This document shows positions 26,283 to 34,239 of a stretch of 64,000 nt of DNA, in pieces. The DNA lies in NCBI RefSeq assembly GCF_000162575.1, contig NZ_CM000776.2, forward strand, positions 1,469,900 through 1,533,899. Reading direction: 5' to 3'. This stretch comes from Helicobacter canadensis MIT 98-5491. Lineage in GTDB: Bacteria > Campylobacterota > Campylobacteria > Campylobacterales > Helicobacteraceae. Made by a program: the position numbers and the translations under genes. Below the pieces are notes generated by a model. The model was not told the DNA's origin. It saw only the letters and a program-made list of their open reading frames with translations, and did not search any database. The stretch's first letter is position 1. Every line of letters starts with the position of its first letter.

Positions 26283-27513
26283 AAAGTGGCTTTATCCTTC
26301 TTTATTTGTTCAAATTTATTTACTTTTTTTTATTTCTATTGTTATTAGTGTCATTATTACTTATTCCCTAAACATTGCCAATTTACGCCAAAATGAAGAA
26401 AAAATTATCTCCCAGACAACCTTTTTAGCACAACAATCTATGTTAGAGCTTATTAATGGTAATGTTCGTAGAATCCACACTCTTATTAAAAGCTATGATT
26501 TTGTGCATATAGATAAAATCCCACAAGAATCAACTATTATCTACAAAAGTAGCGATACTCTAGCTAAAATGCAAATTTTTAAATTTCATCAAAATTATGG
26601 CTTTGGATTAGAATATTTAGGAGAATCCTACATAGCGCAAAAAGATTTCAATGAACAACTTTCTTTTAGGAATAATTCTATCTTTTGGATTCTTTTAGAT
26701 TTTCTAGTCTTACTTCTCACTTTTGCAATTATCTTGGCTATTTTACACCCAATGAAAGTTTTACGCAATTCTTTAGAAGAATTCACCAAAGGTAACTACA
26801 AAGTCCGCATCAAAATACCAAAAGAGCCAGAACAAGCATTGCTTGCGCGTAGCTTCAATGAAATGGCGGCAAAAATTTCTAAATTAATGGAAATAAGAGA
26901 ATTTATCTTGCGTAATATTGGGCACGAGCTAAAAACGCCCATCTCTAAAGCAAAATTAGCCCTAGAATTTATCCCACCAAGCCCCAATAAAGAAATTTTA
27001 AGTAAAGCAATCCAAAATTTAGATACCCTAACAAGCCAGATTCTAACCTTTGAAAAAGTTCAAGAAGGCAAAGATTTATTGGAGTTTAAAGATTTTTTTG
27101 TTGAATCACTCATCTTAGAAACGCTAAGCCATATGTTTATCAGCGAAGAAGAAGTAGAAATCAAAATCAATGAGAATTTTAAAATTTATGGGGACTTGAA
27201 TTTTCTCTCCATTGCTCTAAAAAATCTTATTGAAAATGCAAAAAAATATAAAAGTGGTGGAAAAATAGAGATTTTTACCCAAAAGCAAGACAATTGCTTC
27301 TGTCTTAGAGTGGGTAATGAGGGCGAAAAATTACAAAAAGAAATTGGGGAATATTTTGAACCCTTTTATCGCGATAAAAAACACGAACTTATCCAAGGGC
27401 ATGGTTTAGGGCTTGGAATCATTAAAGGAATTTTAGAAATGCATCATTTGGAATTAAAATATCAATACAAAGACAATCATCATTATTTTATGATTCTCTT
27501 TAAAGGAATATAA
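26275..27513 (+). CDS. Sensor histidine kinase partner of the upstream regulator
   Basis: 412 residues with a GTG start that overlaps the regulator stop by 8 bp. Membrane segments lie at about 13-34 and 136-157, enclosing a periplasmic sensor of about 100 residues with no family I recognise. A HAMP-like linker follows, then the H-box with His217 (NIGHELKTP), the N-box (ALKNLIENAKKYK) and the G-box (HGLGLGI). It should autophosphorylate at His217 and signal to the regulator. Its stop overlaps the ppx start by one base (TAATG). Confidence 0.9.
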   Translation: MIKKWLYPSLFVQIYLLFFISIVISVIITYSLNIANLRQNEEKIISQTTFLAQQSMLELINGNVRRIHTLIKSYDFVHIDKIPQESTIIYKSSDTLAKMQIFKFHQNYGFGLEYLGESYIAQKDFNEQLSFRNNSIFWILLDFLVLLLTFAIILAILHPMKVLRNSLEEFTKGNYKVRIKIPKEPEQALLARSFNEMAAKISKLMEIREFILRNIGHELKTPISKAKLALEFIPPSPNKEILSKAIQNLDTLTSQILTFEKVQEGKDLLEFKDFFVESLILETLSHMFISEEEVEIKINENFKIYGDLNFLSIALKNLIENAKKYKSGGKIEIFTQKQDNCFCLRVGNEGEKLQKEIGEYFEPFYRDKKHELIQGHGLGLGIIKGILEMHHLELKYQYKDNHHYFMILFKGI

Positions 27514-28448
27514 TGCAAGAATTTATTGGAATTGATTTAGGAAGCAATTCTTTGCGTGGGGTTAGAATGAATACCCAATATGAAGTGCTTGGAGAGTATG
27601 AAGCAGTTGTAAGAAGTGCAGAGGGCTTAAATGAAAGTGGAAAAATTTGCAACGCAGCATTAGAGCGGATTGTTCTTGGATTGCAAAATCTCAAAAAAGC
27701 TTTAAAAATTAAACCCCAAGATAGAATCATCGCCCTAACCACACAAGCTATGCGTCAAGCAACAAACTCCAAAGAAGTCCTAGAAATTATCGCACAAAAA
27801 ACACAAATTGAATTCCAAATCATTACAGGAGAAGAAGAAGCCTATATCACTTCTCTTGCACCGCAAAGATCAGTCAAAAAACTCGCACAAGTCAATCCAA
27901 AATACCAAAAAGATTGCTTTGTCATTGTGGATATGGGAGGAGCAAGCAGTGAATTTATTTTCTGCACAGAAAAAGGAATTACAGCAAAAAGCTTCAAAGT
28001 GGGTATTGTGCAAGCTAAAGATCAATACAAAACTCTAGAAAATTTTATTGCCCATAAAAAGGAAATTATAGCCCCCATTGTGGAATTTATTAATGAACAA
28101 AGTCATAATAAACCAGCTTTTTTAGTAGCCAATAGCGGAACTCCCACAATGGTTTGTGCCATCAAAATGGGTTTAAAATCTTATGATTCCAAAAAAGTTT
28201 TTGGGAAAGTGCTTAAAATAGAAGATTTTAAGGAAGAATTGCATAAATTTGAAACGCTCAATCAAGAAGAAAAAGAAAATTTAGTGGGTGTCTTTAAGGC
28301 TGATGTAGTGCCTTTTGGCATTATGCTCTTTTTGTTTTTTATGGAGATTTTAGAGTTTGAAGAATGCCTAATCATTGATGAAGGAGTGCGAGAAGGGGCA
28401 GCTATTTTGGGAATAGATAAAATCAACTTGCACCAAAAAAATAAATAA
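27513..28448 (+). CDS. Ppx/GppA family exopolyphosphatase / pppGpp phosphatase
   Basis: 311 residues, ASKHA fold only, with no C-terminal HD-like domain, as in the short epsilon-class enzymes. Motifs are IGIDLGSNSLRG (phosphate 1), TQAMRQATN, TGEEEAYI, and VDMGGASSEFIF (phosphate 2). It hydrolyses polyphosphate or pppGpp; which one cannot be told from sequence. Its start overlaps the kinase stop, tying polyphosphate or stringent-response turnover to the two-component operon. ppk is elsewhere in the window. Confidence 0.88.
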   Translation: MQEFIGIDLGSNSLRGVRMNTQYEVLGEYEAVVRSAEGLNESGKICNAALERIVLGLQNLKKALKIKPQDRIIALTTQAMRQATNSKEVLEIIAQKTQIEFQIITGEEEAYITSLAPQRSVKKLAQVNPKYQKDCFVIVDMGGASSEFIFCTEKGITAKSFKVGIVQAKDQYKTLENFIAHKKEIIAPIVEFINEQSHNKPAFLVANSGTPTMVCAIKMGLKSYDSKKVFGKVLKIEDFKEELHKFETLNQEEKENLVGVFKADVVPFGIMLFLFFMEILEFEECLIIDEGVREGAAILGIDKINLHQKNK

Positions 28449-28518
28449 ATAATGGATTGATTTTTAGCAAAAAATAAGTTAGAATTTTTAAAAATACATT
28501 AAAAGCTTAGGATAATTC

Positions 28519-28725
28519 GTGAAATGGGAGAAATTTGCTTTTTATTGCAAAAAAATTTATCAAAAATCAGATAAGTTTTTTCATTTATTAGTAGGAATGC
28601 CAAGCTATACTAAATATTTGGAACATATGCAAAAAAATCATCCAGATAAAATACCCAAAACACAAAGGGAATTTTTCAAAGAAGCAATGGAAGCCAAATA
28701 TGGAGCGGGACGCAATAAATGCTGA
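28519..28725 (+). CDS. YbdD/YjiX family small protein
   Basis: 68 residues starting at GTG 28519, preceded by AGGA (28509-28512). It has the family hallmarks VGMPSYTKYLEHMQKNHPDK, and a C-terminal AKYGAGRNKC. YbdD-like proteins are usually encoded next to CstA/BtsT-type pyruvate or peptide transporters and are thought to assist them. No cstA lies beside it here: upstream is ppx and downstream the convergent perR-like gene. Biochemical function is unknown. Confidence 0.82.
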   Translation: MKWEKFAFYCKKIYQKSDKFFHLLVGMPSYTKYLEHMQKNHPDKIPKTQREFFKEAMEAKYGAGRNKC

Positions 28726-28736
28726 TAACCCCAAAG

Positions 28737-28750
28737 CCATAAGTTTATGG
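28737..28750. terminator. Small palindrome between convergent ybdD and perR-like genes
   Basis: CCATAAGTTTATGG is a 6-bp perfect stem with a 2-nt loop. It lies inside a looser AACCC...GGGTT pairing (28727-28765). It is the only structure in this convergent gap and may act as a weak terminator. Confidence 0.3.
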
Positions 28751-28800
28751 ATACAACTTAGGGTTTAAGCAAGTCTAAATAAAACTCTATAATAATCTAT

Positions 28801-29211
28801 TTAATTATTTTGACAATGTTCGCAGATTCCAAGCAACACAATGGAAGCATCTTTAATTTTATAATGCGTTTGCGTTTCGCAATCTTTTTTAAGCTGCTGT
28901 ATAGAATTATCAAAATGCATATCAGTAATATTCCCACACTTCTCACATACTAAATGAATATGAGGCTTTTTAATAAGCTCATAGCGTTGTTTTTGATTGG
29001 GCAATTTTACTTCATCAATAATTTTTGCCTCTTGCATAGAAGTAAGATTTTTATAGATTGTAGCAAGAGAAATAGAAGGGTGAATCTCGCGAATATTTTC
29101 ATAAATTTCTTCAATGCTAATATGCCCTCTTTTTTCTATCTCTTTAAGGATAGTAATTCTTTGAGGAGTAATTTTGAGATTATTTTGTTTTAAAAGTTGT
29201 TCTAACATCAC
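28801..29211 (-). CDS. perR: Fur-family regulator, PerR-like
   Basis: 136 residues. The winged-helix N-terminus contains LKITPQRITILKEI and SLATIYKNLTSM. The C-terminal half carries HIHLVCEKCGN and a terminal CEHCQNN, two CxxC pairs forming the structural zinc site typical of PerR and Fur. The length equals C. jejuni PerR, and the sequence is more PerR-like than Fur-like by eye, but sensing of peroxide versus iron cannot be settled by reading. A -10 (TATAAT, 29236-29241 minus) is followed upstream by TTTATAAATGATAAA-like sequence (29259-29273), possibly an autoregulatory box. Confidence 0.8.
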   Translation of the reverse strand: MMLEQLLKQNNLKITPQRITILKEIEKRGHISIEEIYENIREIHPSISLATIYKNLTSMQEAKIIDEVKLPNQKQRYELIKKPHIHLVCEKCGNITDMHFDNSIQQLKKDCETQTHYKIKDASIVLLGICEHCQNN

Positions 29212-29235
29212 TAAAGCCTCTCTTATTTTTAAAAA

Positions 29236-29273
29236 ATTATATACTTTTAGGTAAAATTTTTATCATTTATAAA
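29236..29273 (-). promoter_or_regulatory. perR-like promoter with candidate Fur/PerR box
   Basis: The minus strand has TATAAT at 29236-29241, 24 bp before the start. An imperfect A/T dyad lies at 29259-29273, close to the -35 position. The match to known PerR boxes is loose in such A/T-rich DNA. The remaining part of the 275-bp gap to ffh shows nothing else recognisable. Confidence 0.3.
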
Positions 29274-29486
29274 AGTTTATCCTACAATAAATATTCTTTT
29301 TTGTCAAATTTATATCCAATTTCTATAGAATATTTTATTAAAAATTAAGTCAAAATTAAAAATTTAAAATTTTAATTTGTCTTAAAATATTAGAATCTTC
29401 ATTGATTTTATTTGCTTTAAAGTTAAATTTTTATAGGATAACGGCAATTTTTTCTAAAATTTTTATGGATACGATAAGGACAAAAA

Positions 29487-30827
29487 TTGTTTGGCGCTAT
29501 TACAGAAAGTTTTCAAAATGCAATCAATAAAATTCGTTTTCAAGATGATGAAAAAGCCTTAAAACGAGCCATTGATGAATTAAAAAAGACACTTTTAAAA
29601 TCTGATGTCCATTATAAGGTATTAAAACATTTACTAGAAGAAGTTGAACAAAAAACAAAACTCGCAGGAATCGGAAAGGAAAGCTTTCTTAACGCACTCA
29701 AAGAATCGCTCAATCATATTTTAACAGCACCTGGAAATTACGGCTTTATCTTTGCCTCAAAACCCCCTACCATTGTTTTAATGGCAGGATTACAAGGGAG
29801 CGGTAAAACAACGACAACAGCAAAACTAGCCAATTATCTCAAAACTAGACAAAAAAAGGTTTTACTAGCCGCTTGTGATTTACAAAGGTTAGCTGCAGTA
29901 GAACAATTAAGGCAACTAAGCCATCAAGTGGAAGTTGATTTTTTCTATGAAGAAAATAAAACTCCCGTTGAAATCGCTAAAGCTGCTAAAGAAAAGGCTA
30001 TAGCTGGACTTTATGATGTTTTATTAGTTGATAGTGCAGGACGCCTAGCCATTGATGAAGCTTTAATGCAAGAATTACAAGCTATTAAAGAAGCGATTAA
30101 TCCTAATGAAATTTTCTATGTAGTTGATAGCTTAAGTGGGCAAGATGGAGTAAAAAGTGCTGCAACATTCCACGAAAAAATGAATTTAAGCGGTGTTATT
30201 TTAAGTAAATTTGATGGAGATAGCAAAGGAGGAATTGCACTCTCAATCGCCCAACTACTTGGAATTCCACTTCGCTTTATTGGGGTGGGTGAAAAAATAC
30301 CCGATCTAGAAGTCTTTATCCCCGAACGCATTGTTAGCAGACTTATGGGGGCTGGAGATATTCACTCACTTGCAGAAAAAACTGCGGCTATCATTAGCGA
30401 AAAAGAAGCAAAAGATATTTCCAAAAAAATCAAAAAGGGGAAATTTACCTTTAATGACTTTTTAGCCCAAATGGATAATATTAAAAAAATTGGCTCTATG
30501 CAATCCATACTTTCAATGATTCCTGGGCTTTCAAATATGGCAAGTTCGCTCAAAGACATTGATTTAGAGAATTCTAAAGAAATCAAGCAAATAAGGGCAA
30601 TGGTCAATTCTATGACTCCCAAAGAAAGAGAAAACCCAGATTTACTCAATGGTAGCAGAAAAAAAAGAATTGCATTAGGAGCAGGAGTGGATGTGAGTGA
30701 TCTCAATCGCTTTTTGAAGCAATTTGAAAATGCTGCTAAAATGGCAAAAAAATTCTCCGGAAAAGGCGGAATGAATGATCTGATGGCTTTAATGAAAGAT
30801 GCAAGAATGGGCAATCTTAGACGATAG
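29487..30827 (+). CDS. ffh: Signal recognition particle GTPase Ffh
   Basis: 446 residues from a TTG start with AAGGA 6 nt upstream (29476-29480). The N domain comes first. The G domain has the P-loop GLQGSGKTTTTAKLA at about residue 100, DSAGR (G3), LSKFDGDSKGG and GVGEKIPDLE. The Met-rich M domain follows (about 300-446; residues such as MDNIKKIGSMQSILSMIPG) and ends with GGMNDLMALMKDARMGNLRR. It delivers nascent membrane proteins to FtsY with 4.5S RNA. It precedes rpsP, separated by a long hairpin. Confidence 0.96.
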   Translation: MFGAITESFQNAINKIRFQDDEKALKRAIDELKKTLLKSDVHYKVLKHLLEEVEQKTKLAGIGKESFLNALKESLNHILTAPGNYGFIFASKPPTIVLMAGLQGSGKTTTTAKLANYLKTRQKKVLLAACDLQRLAAVEQLRQLSHQVEVDFFYEENKTPVEIAKAAKEKAIAGLYDVLLVDSAGRLAIDEALMQELQAIKEAINPNEIFYVVDSLSGQDGVKSAATFHEKMNLSGVILSKFDGDSKGGIALSIAQLLGIPLRFIGVGEKIPDLEVFIPERIVSRLMGAGDIHSLAEKTAAIISEKEAKDISKKIKKGKFTFNDFLAQMDNIKKIGSMQSILSMIPGLSNMASSLKDIDLENSKEIKQIRAMVNSMTPKERENPDLLNGSRKKRIALGAGVDVSDLNRFLKQFENAAKMAKKFSGKGGMNDLMALMKDARMGNLRR

Positions 30828-30843
30828 CTAAGTTTGTCTAATA

Positions 30844-30888
30844 ATAAATCTGTCTAAAAGGGAGTTTCTCCCTTTTAGACAGATTTAT
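30844..30888. terminator. 21-bp perfect stem, 3-nt loop, between ffh and rpsP
   Basis: Positions 30844-30864 and 30868-30888 are exact reverse complements with loop TTT. The core AAAAGGGAG/CTCCCTTTT resembles an intrinsic terminator with its U-run inside the stem, extended outward by a further 12 bp. It begins 17 bp after the ffh stop and ends 41 bp before the rpsP ATG. The right arm can alternatively pair locally as CAGAT/ATCTG (30880-30893), which would open the large stem. Confidence 0.8.
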
Positions 30889-30928
30889 ATCTGTAAAATA
30901 AGATTTATTTTATTTAAGGAGTTTGCTT

Positions 30929-31156
30929 ATGGCAACAGTTATTCGCCTAACCAAAATGGGACGCAAGAAAAAACCATTCTACCGAATCGTAGTAACCGAT
31001 AGCAGAAAAAAAAGAGATGGGGGCTGGATTGAATCAATTGGATATTATAATCCCCTAACAGAACCTTCCACAGTAAAATTTGATGCAGAACGCTTGAAAT
31101 ACTGGGTAAGTGTTGGTGCTAAAATGAGCGAGAGAGTGCAGGCAATCACAAAATAA
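30929..31156 (+). CDS. rpsP: 30S ribosomal protein bS16
   Basis: 75 residues beginning [20 protein letters not shown], the standard bS16 N-terminus. The ATG at 30929 follows AAGGAG; an upstream in-frame TTG at 30923 is rejected because homologues start at MA. It is the first gene of rpsP-khpA-rimM-trmD-rplS. The khpA start overlaps its stop by one base. Confidence 0.97.
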   Translation: MATVIRLTKMGRKKKPFYRIVVTDSRKKRDGGWIESIGYYNPLTEPSTVKFDAERLKYWVSVGAKMSERVQAITK

Positions 31157-31395
31157 TGGTTGAAGATTTCATAGCACTTTATGTCAAAAAGCTTGTTAGC
31201 GAACCTGAAAAAATCCAAGTCAATAAAAAAGAGCTAGATACCAATTTCTATGAAATAGAAATTGTTTCTTCCGCCCAAGATGTTGGAAGATTAATCGGCA
31301 AAGATGGTAAAATGATTGGTGCTATTAAAACTATCATTTCTGGTTCAAAAGCAAAAGATGGCAATTCTTATCGCATGATTGTAAAAACACAATAA
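31156..31395 (+). CDS. khpA: KhpA, KH-domain RNA-binding protein
   Basis: 79 residues forming one KH domain with the GKDG loop in GRLIGKDGKMIGAIKTI. Proteins of this size between rpsP and rimM belong to the KhpA/YlqC family of RNA-binding proteins. It overlaps rpsP and rimM by one base on each side (TAATG), so translation is tightly coupled. The RNA targets are unknown. Confidence 0.93.
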   Translation: MVEDFIALYVKKLVSEPEKIQVNKKELDTNFYEIEIVSSAQDVGRLIGKDGKMIGAIKTIISGSKAKDGNSYRMIVKTQ

Positions 31396-31946
31396 TGCTT
31401 CAAAAAAATAAAACACAAAAAGATTGGGTAAGTGTCGCAAAAATAGGTCGAGCTGTCGGTGTAAAAGGCGAAGTCCTTTTACATTTATTGACAGATTTTC
31501 CCGAATCACTAAAAATTGGAAATACCTATTTTACACAAAATGGCACTTTAACTATCCAAAACTATAACAAAGAAAATTCGCGTGTAAAATTCACGCAAAT
31601 TGATTCTCCTGAAAAAGCCAAACAAATTACAAATCTCATTCTTTATACGACACAAGATTTTACTAAAGAACATTGTATTTTGCAAAAAGATGAATTTTTT
31701 TGGTTTGACATTATAGGAAGCCAAATTATGGAAGAAGATAAGATTTTAGGTGAAGTAAGTGAGATAGAACGGCTAGGAGAGAAAGATTTTTTAGTTATAA
31801 AAACCGCCAAAGAGCTTTGCAAAAATGGTTTGCCAAAGAGTTTTCTAATCCCCTATGAATCGCGTTATATCTTAGAGGTAGAAACAAATCTTAATCCTAA
31901 AATCATTCGCACCCAACTTTGCAAAGCGATTTTAGAAAATAGTTAA
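31395..31946 (+). CDS. rimM: Ribosome maturation factor RimM
   Basis: 183 residues. The N-terminal RimM barrel is recognisable from VAKIGRAVGVKGEV and a PRC-barrel-like C-terminal half contains FFWFDIIGSQI and LIPYESRYI. It helps assemble the 30S head around uS19. Its position between khpA and trmD is standard. It overlaps trmD by one base. Confidence 0.93.
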   Translation: MLQKNKTQKDWVSVAKIGRAVGVKGEVLLHLLTDFPESLKIGNTYFTQNGTLTIQNYNKENSRVKFTQIDSPEKAKQITNLILYTTQDFTKEHCILQKDEFFWFDIIGSQIMEEDKILGEVSEIERLGEKDFLVIKTAKELCKNGLPKSFLIPYESRYILEVETNLNPKIIRTQLCKAILENS

Positions 31947-32650
31947 TGCACTTTTCTTTTGTTACCCTATTTCCTCATTTAATACAATCTTACTTTAGCG
32001 ATTCAATCTTATATCGTGCTATAGAGAATAAAAAGATTTCTATAGATTTTATTAATCCAAGGGATTTTAGCAACAATCGCTTTTTAAAAGTTGATGATTA
32101 CCAAATTGGAGGTGGAGCGGGATTGGTGTTAGAGCCTTTTGCAATAAGTAAAGCTTTAGAAAAGTTAAAAGAACGCGATCCTAAAGCACATATTATTTTT
32201 CTTACACCTTGTGGCAAAACCTTTAATCAAAGTGATTCTAAGCGATTGGCAAAAAAAGATCACATTATCCTTGTTTGTGGGCGTTATGAAGGGTTTGATG
32301 AAAGACTTATTGAGCTTTATGCTAATGAGGTTTTAAGTATTGGAGATTTTATTTTAACAGGTGGAGAGTTGGCAGCTTTATGCCTTTGTGATAGCGTTTC
32401 AAGGCAAGTTGATGGAGTGCTTGGAAACAATCAATCACTCCAAGGTGAAAGCTATGAAAATTTTTTATTAGAAGCACCCAATTTTGTAAAACCCCATATT
32501 TTTAAAAATTTAAGTGTCCCTTCAGAGTATTCAAAGGGAAATCATGCTAAAATTCACGATTTAAAACTAAAGGCATCAGAGGCAAAAACAAGATTCCACA
32601 GGATTGACCTCTATTGGCAATATAAACAAAGGTTGAAAAATGAGAAATAA
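31946..32650 (+). CDS. trmD: tRNA (guanine37-N1)-methyltransferase TrmD
   Basis: 234 residues. The SPOUT trefoil-knot signatures are FVTLFPHLI at the start, [24 protein letters not shown] and [16 protein letters not shown]. It methylates G37 of tRNAs reading CNN and some other codons, preventing frameshifting. It overlaps rplS by 11 bp, an unusually long but common type of coupling. Confidence 0.96.
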   Translation: MHFSFVTLFPHLIQSYFSDSILYRAIENKKISIDFINPRDFSNNRFLKVDDYQIGGGAGLVLEPFAISKALEKLKERDPKAHIIFLTPCGKTFNQSDSKRLAKKDHIILVCGRYEGFDERLIELYANEVLSIGDFILTGGELAALCLCDSVSRQVDGVLGNNQSLQGESYENFLLEAPNFVKPHIFKNLSVPSEYSKGNHAKIHDLKLKASEAKTRFHRIDLYWQYKQRLKNEK

Positions 32651-32996
32651 ATACATTCAGCATTTCGAAGATGCACAAATAGCGGGAAAAGAGATTCCAC
32701 AATTTAAAGCAGGCGATACCTTAAGAGTAGGGATTCGTATTTCAGAAGGTGACAAAACAAGAATTCAAAACTTTGAAGGAATCTGTATTTCATTGCGTGG
32801 TGTTGGCACAGGCAAAACTTTTACAATCCGCAAAATTGGTGCTAATGGAGTTGGGGTTGAGAGAATCTTCCCTCTTTATTCAGAAAGCATTGATAGCATT
32901 AAAGTGCTTAAAATCGGTCGCGTTAGAAGAGCAAAACTTTACTATCTCCGCACAAGAAGTGGAAAATCTGCAAGAATTAAAGAGATTAGAAAATAA
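32640..32996 (+). CDS. rplS: 50S ribosomal protein bL19
   Basis: 118 residues; [32 protein letters not shown] and [14 protein letters not shown] are typical of bL19. It is the last gene of the rpsP operon, starting within trmD. The stop codon lies inside the terminator stem (32979-33003). Confidence 0.97.
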   Translation: MRNKYIQHFEDAQIAGKEIPQFKAGDTLRVGIRISEGDKTRIQNFEGICISLRGVGTGKTFTIRKIGANGVGVERIFPLYSESIDSIKVLKIGRVRRAKLYYLRTRSGKSARIKEIRK

Positions 32997-33003
32997 TCTC
33001 TTT
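32979..33003 (+). terminator. Terminator overlapping the rplS stop codon
   Basis: AAAGAGATTA pairs with TAATCTCTTT over 10 bp around a 5-nt A-rich loop. The rplS TAA (32994-32996) falls in the descending arm, so the last codons form part of the terminator. A T-rich run follows at about 33013-33045. Confidence 0.65.
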
Positions 33004-33072
33004 AACCCACATTTTAAAAATCTTCCTTTTATTTTTTTATTATTAAGTTAGTTGATTTCACTTTATCTTTTT

Positions 33073-33981
33073 TTAAAATAAAAAATAGCATAAAAGTGGA
33101 ATAGAAACAAAAGAAAACAAAATTCCAAATGCAATAGAACTCACAGCCAAATTAGTATCCAATTTAGCTTTCATAATCATCGCACCAGCTAGTGTCATTG
33201 TAGGCATTGCAGATTCTAAAATAGCAACAATAATTCGAGGCTCTAATTCCACCGCTAAGAGTTTTAGAAGAATAATAAAAATTAAAGGAGCCAATAAGGT
33301 TTTACATAAAACAACAATAATTGTAGGCTTGTAAGCTGTTTTGATAGCACCAAATCCAAGACCAAGACCAATGGCAAAAAGTGCGACTGCTGTTGCAGAA
33401 TTTCCAAAAATAACAATAGGCTTAAAAACAAATTCTGGCAATACAAAAATCTTACAAATAAAACCTAACATCAAAGCAATAAAAGGAGGGAAAAATAAAA
33501 TTTTTTTAATATTTTCTAGCATATTAACCTTTTGACTACCCACACAAGAAAGCACGATAGGACCAATAATGGAGATAGGAATCGCCGTTGCTAAAGCATC
33601 ATAAAAAATAACTTCACTTAAAAACACTTCCCCATACACTCCTGAAACAATAGGGATACCAACAAAAAGGGTATTACCAAAACCAGCTAATAAAAACATA
33701 CTTGCTAAAGTGCTTTTTGAAAATTTAAATATCACTCCAAGCACCACTGCAAAAAGTGCTGCAAGCACACAAGAAAGCAATCCGCCAAGAATCAAAGCAA
33801 TAAGGCTTAAATCAAAGTTAAGATGATAAGTCTTATCAAAAATCAAACAAGGTAAGGCAAAAAGAATTGCAAAATCCAAAAACATACGCGATTGCTTTTG
33901 TTTCAAAACTCCAACTCTTTTTGCTAAATATCCACCAAGTAGCAACACAAAAATTGTAAATAAAGGAGTAAAAATAAACAT
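33073..33981 (-). CDS. AEC family (auxin efflux carrier-like) permease
   Basis: 302 residues with about ten hydrophobic segments and the AEC/PIN-like two-half layout. Typical blocks are GYLAKRVGVLKQKQSRMF near the N-terminus, GFGNTLFVGIPIV in the middle, and SAMPTMTLAGAMIM in the second half. Bacterial members export or take up dicarboxylates such as malate, but the substrate cannot be inferred. It stands alone, downstream of htrA with a 258-bp gap. It converges with rplS. Confidence 0.85.
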   Translation of the reverse strand: MFIFTPLFTIFVLLLGGYLAKRVGVLKQKQSRMFLDFAILFALPCLIFDKTYHLNFDLSLIALILGGLLSCVLAALFAVVLGVIFKFSKSTLASMFLLAGFGNTLFVGIPIVSGVYGEVFLSEVIFYDALATAIPISIIGPIVLSCVGSQKVNMLENIKKILFFPPFIALMLGFICKIFVLPEFVFKPIVIFGNSATAVALFAIGLGLGFGAIKTAYKPTIIVVLCKTLLAPLIFIILLKLLAVELEPRIIVAILESAMPTMTLAGAMIMKAKLDTNLAVSSIAFGILFSFVSIPLLCYFLF

Positions 33982-34218
33982 TGCAGTATCCTAAAAAAAT
34001 GCGTAATTATAATTCTAAAAAATTAAAAGAAACTAATAAAAGTTTAATTTATTGAAAGAATTAATGATATATTCTAATAAAATCTCAAATAATCAATCTT
34101 TTATAAGATTCTATTAACCTTATTTTAAACTTTAAAAGCTATTAGAAAATATCACAAATTAATAAAGCAAGAAAAGAAATATTTTTAAAAAAGCTTAGGG
34201 GAGTTTGCAAAAGCCATT

Positions 34219-34239
34219 AAGGATAGGTTCCCCTATCCC
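34219..34239 (-). terminator. Stem-loop downstream of htrA
   Basis: GGATAGG (34221-34227) pairs with CCTATCC (34232-34238) around a 4-nt loop, immediately after the htrA stop on the minus strand. A competing longer-range pairing TAGGGGA/TCCCCTA (34196-34202 with 34229-34235) exists. The remainder of the 33982-34239 gap is A/T rich with no gene seen. Confidence 0.55.

Noticed and set aside
30362-30814. 150-codon minus-strand frame
   Set aside because: It is antisense to the ffh M domain, whose Met- and Lys-rich codons leave the complement open; no ribosome-binding site or family pattern.
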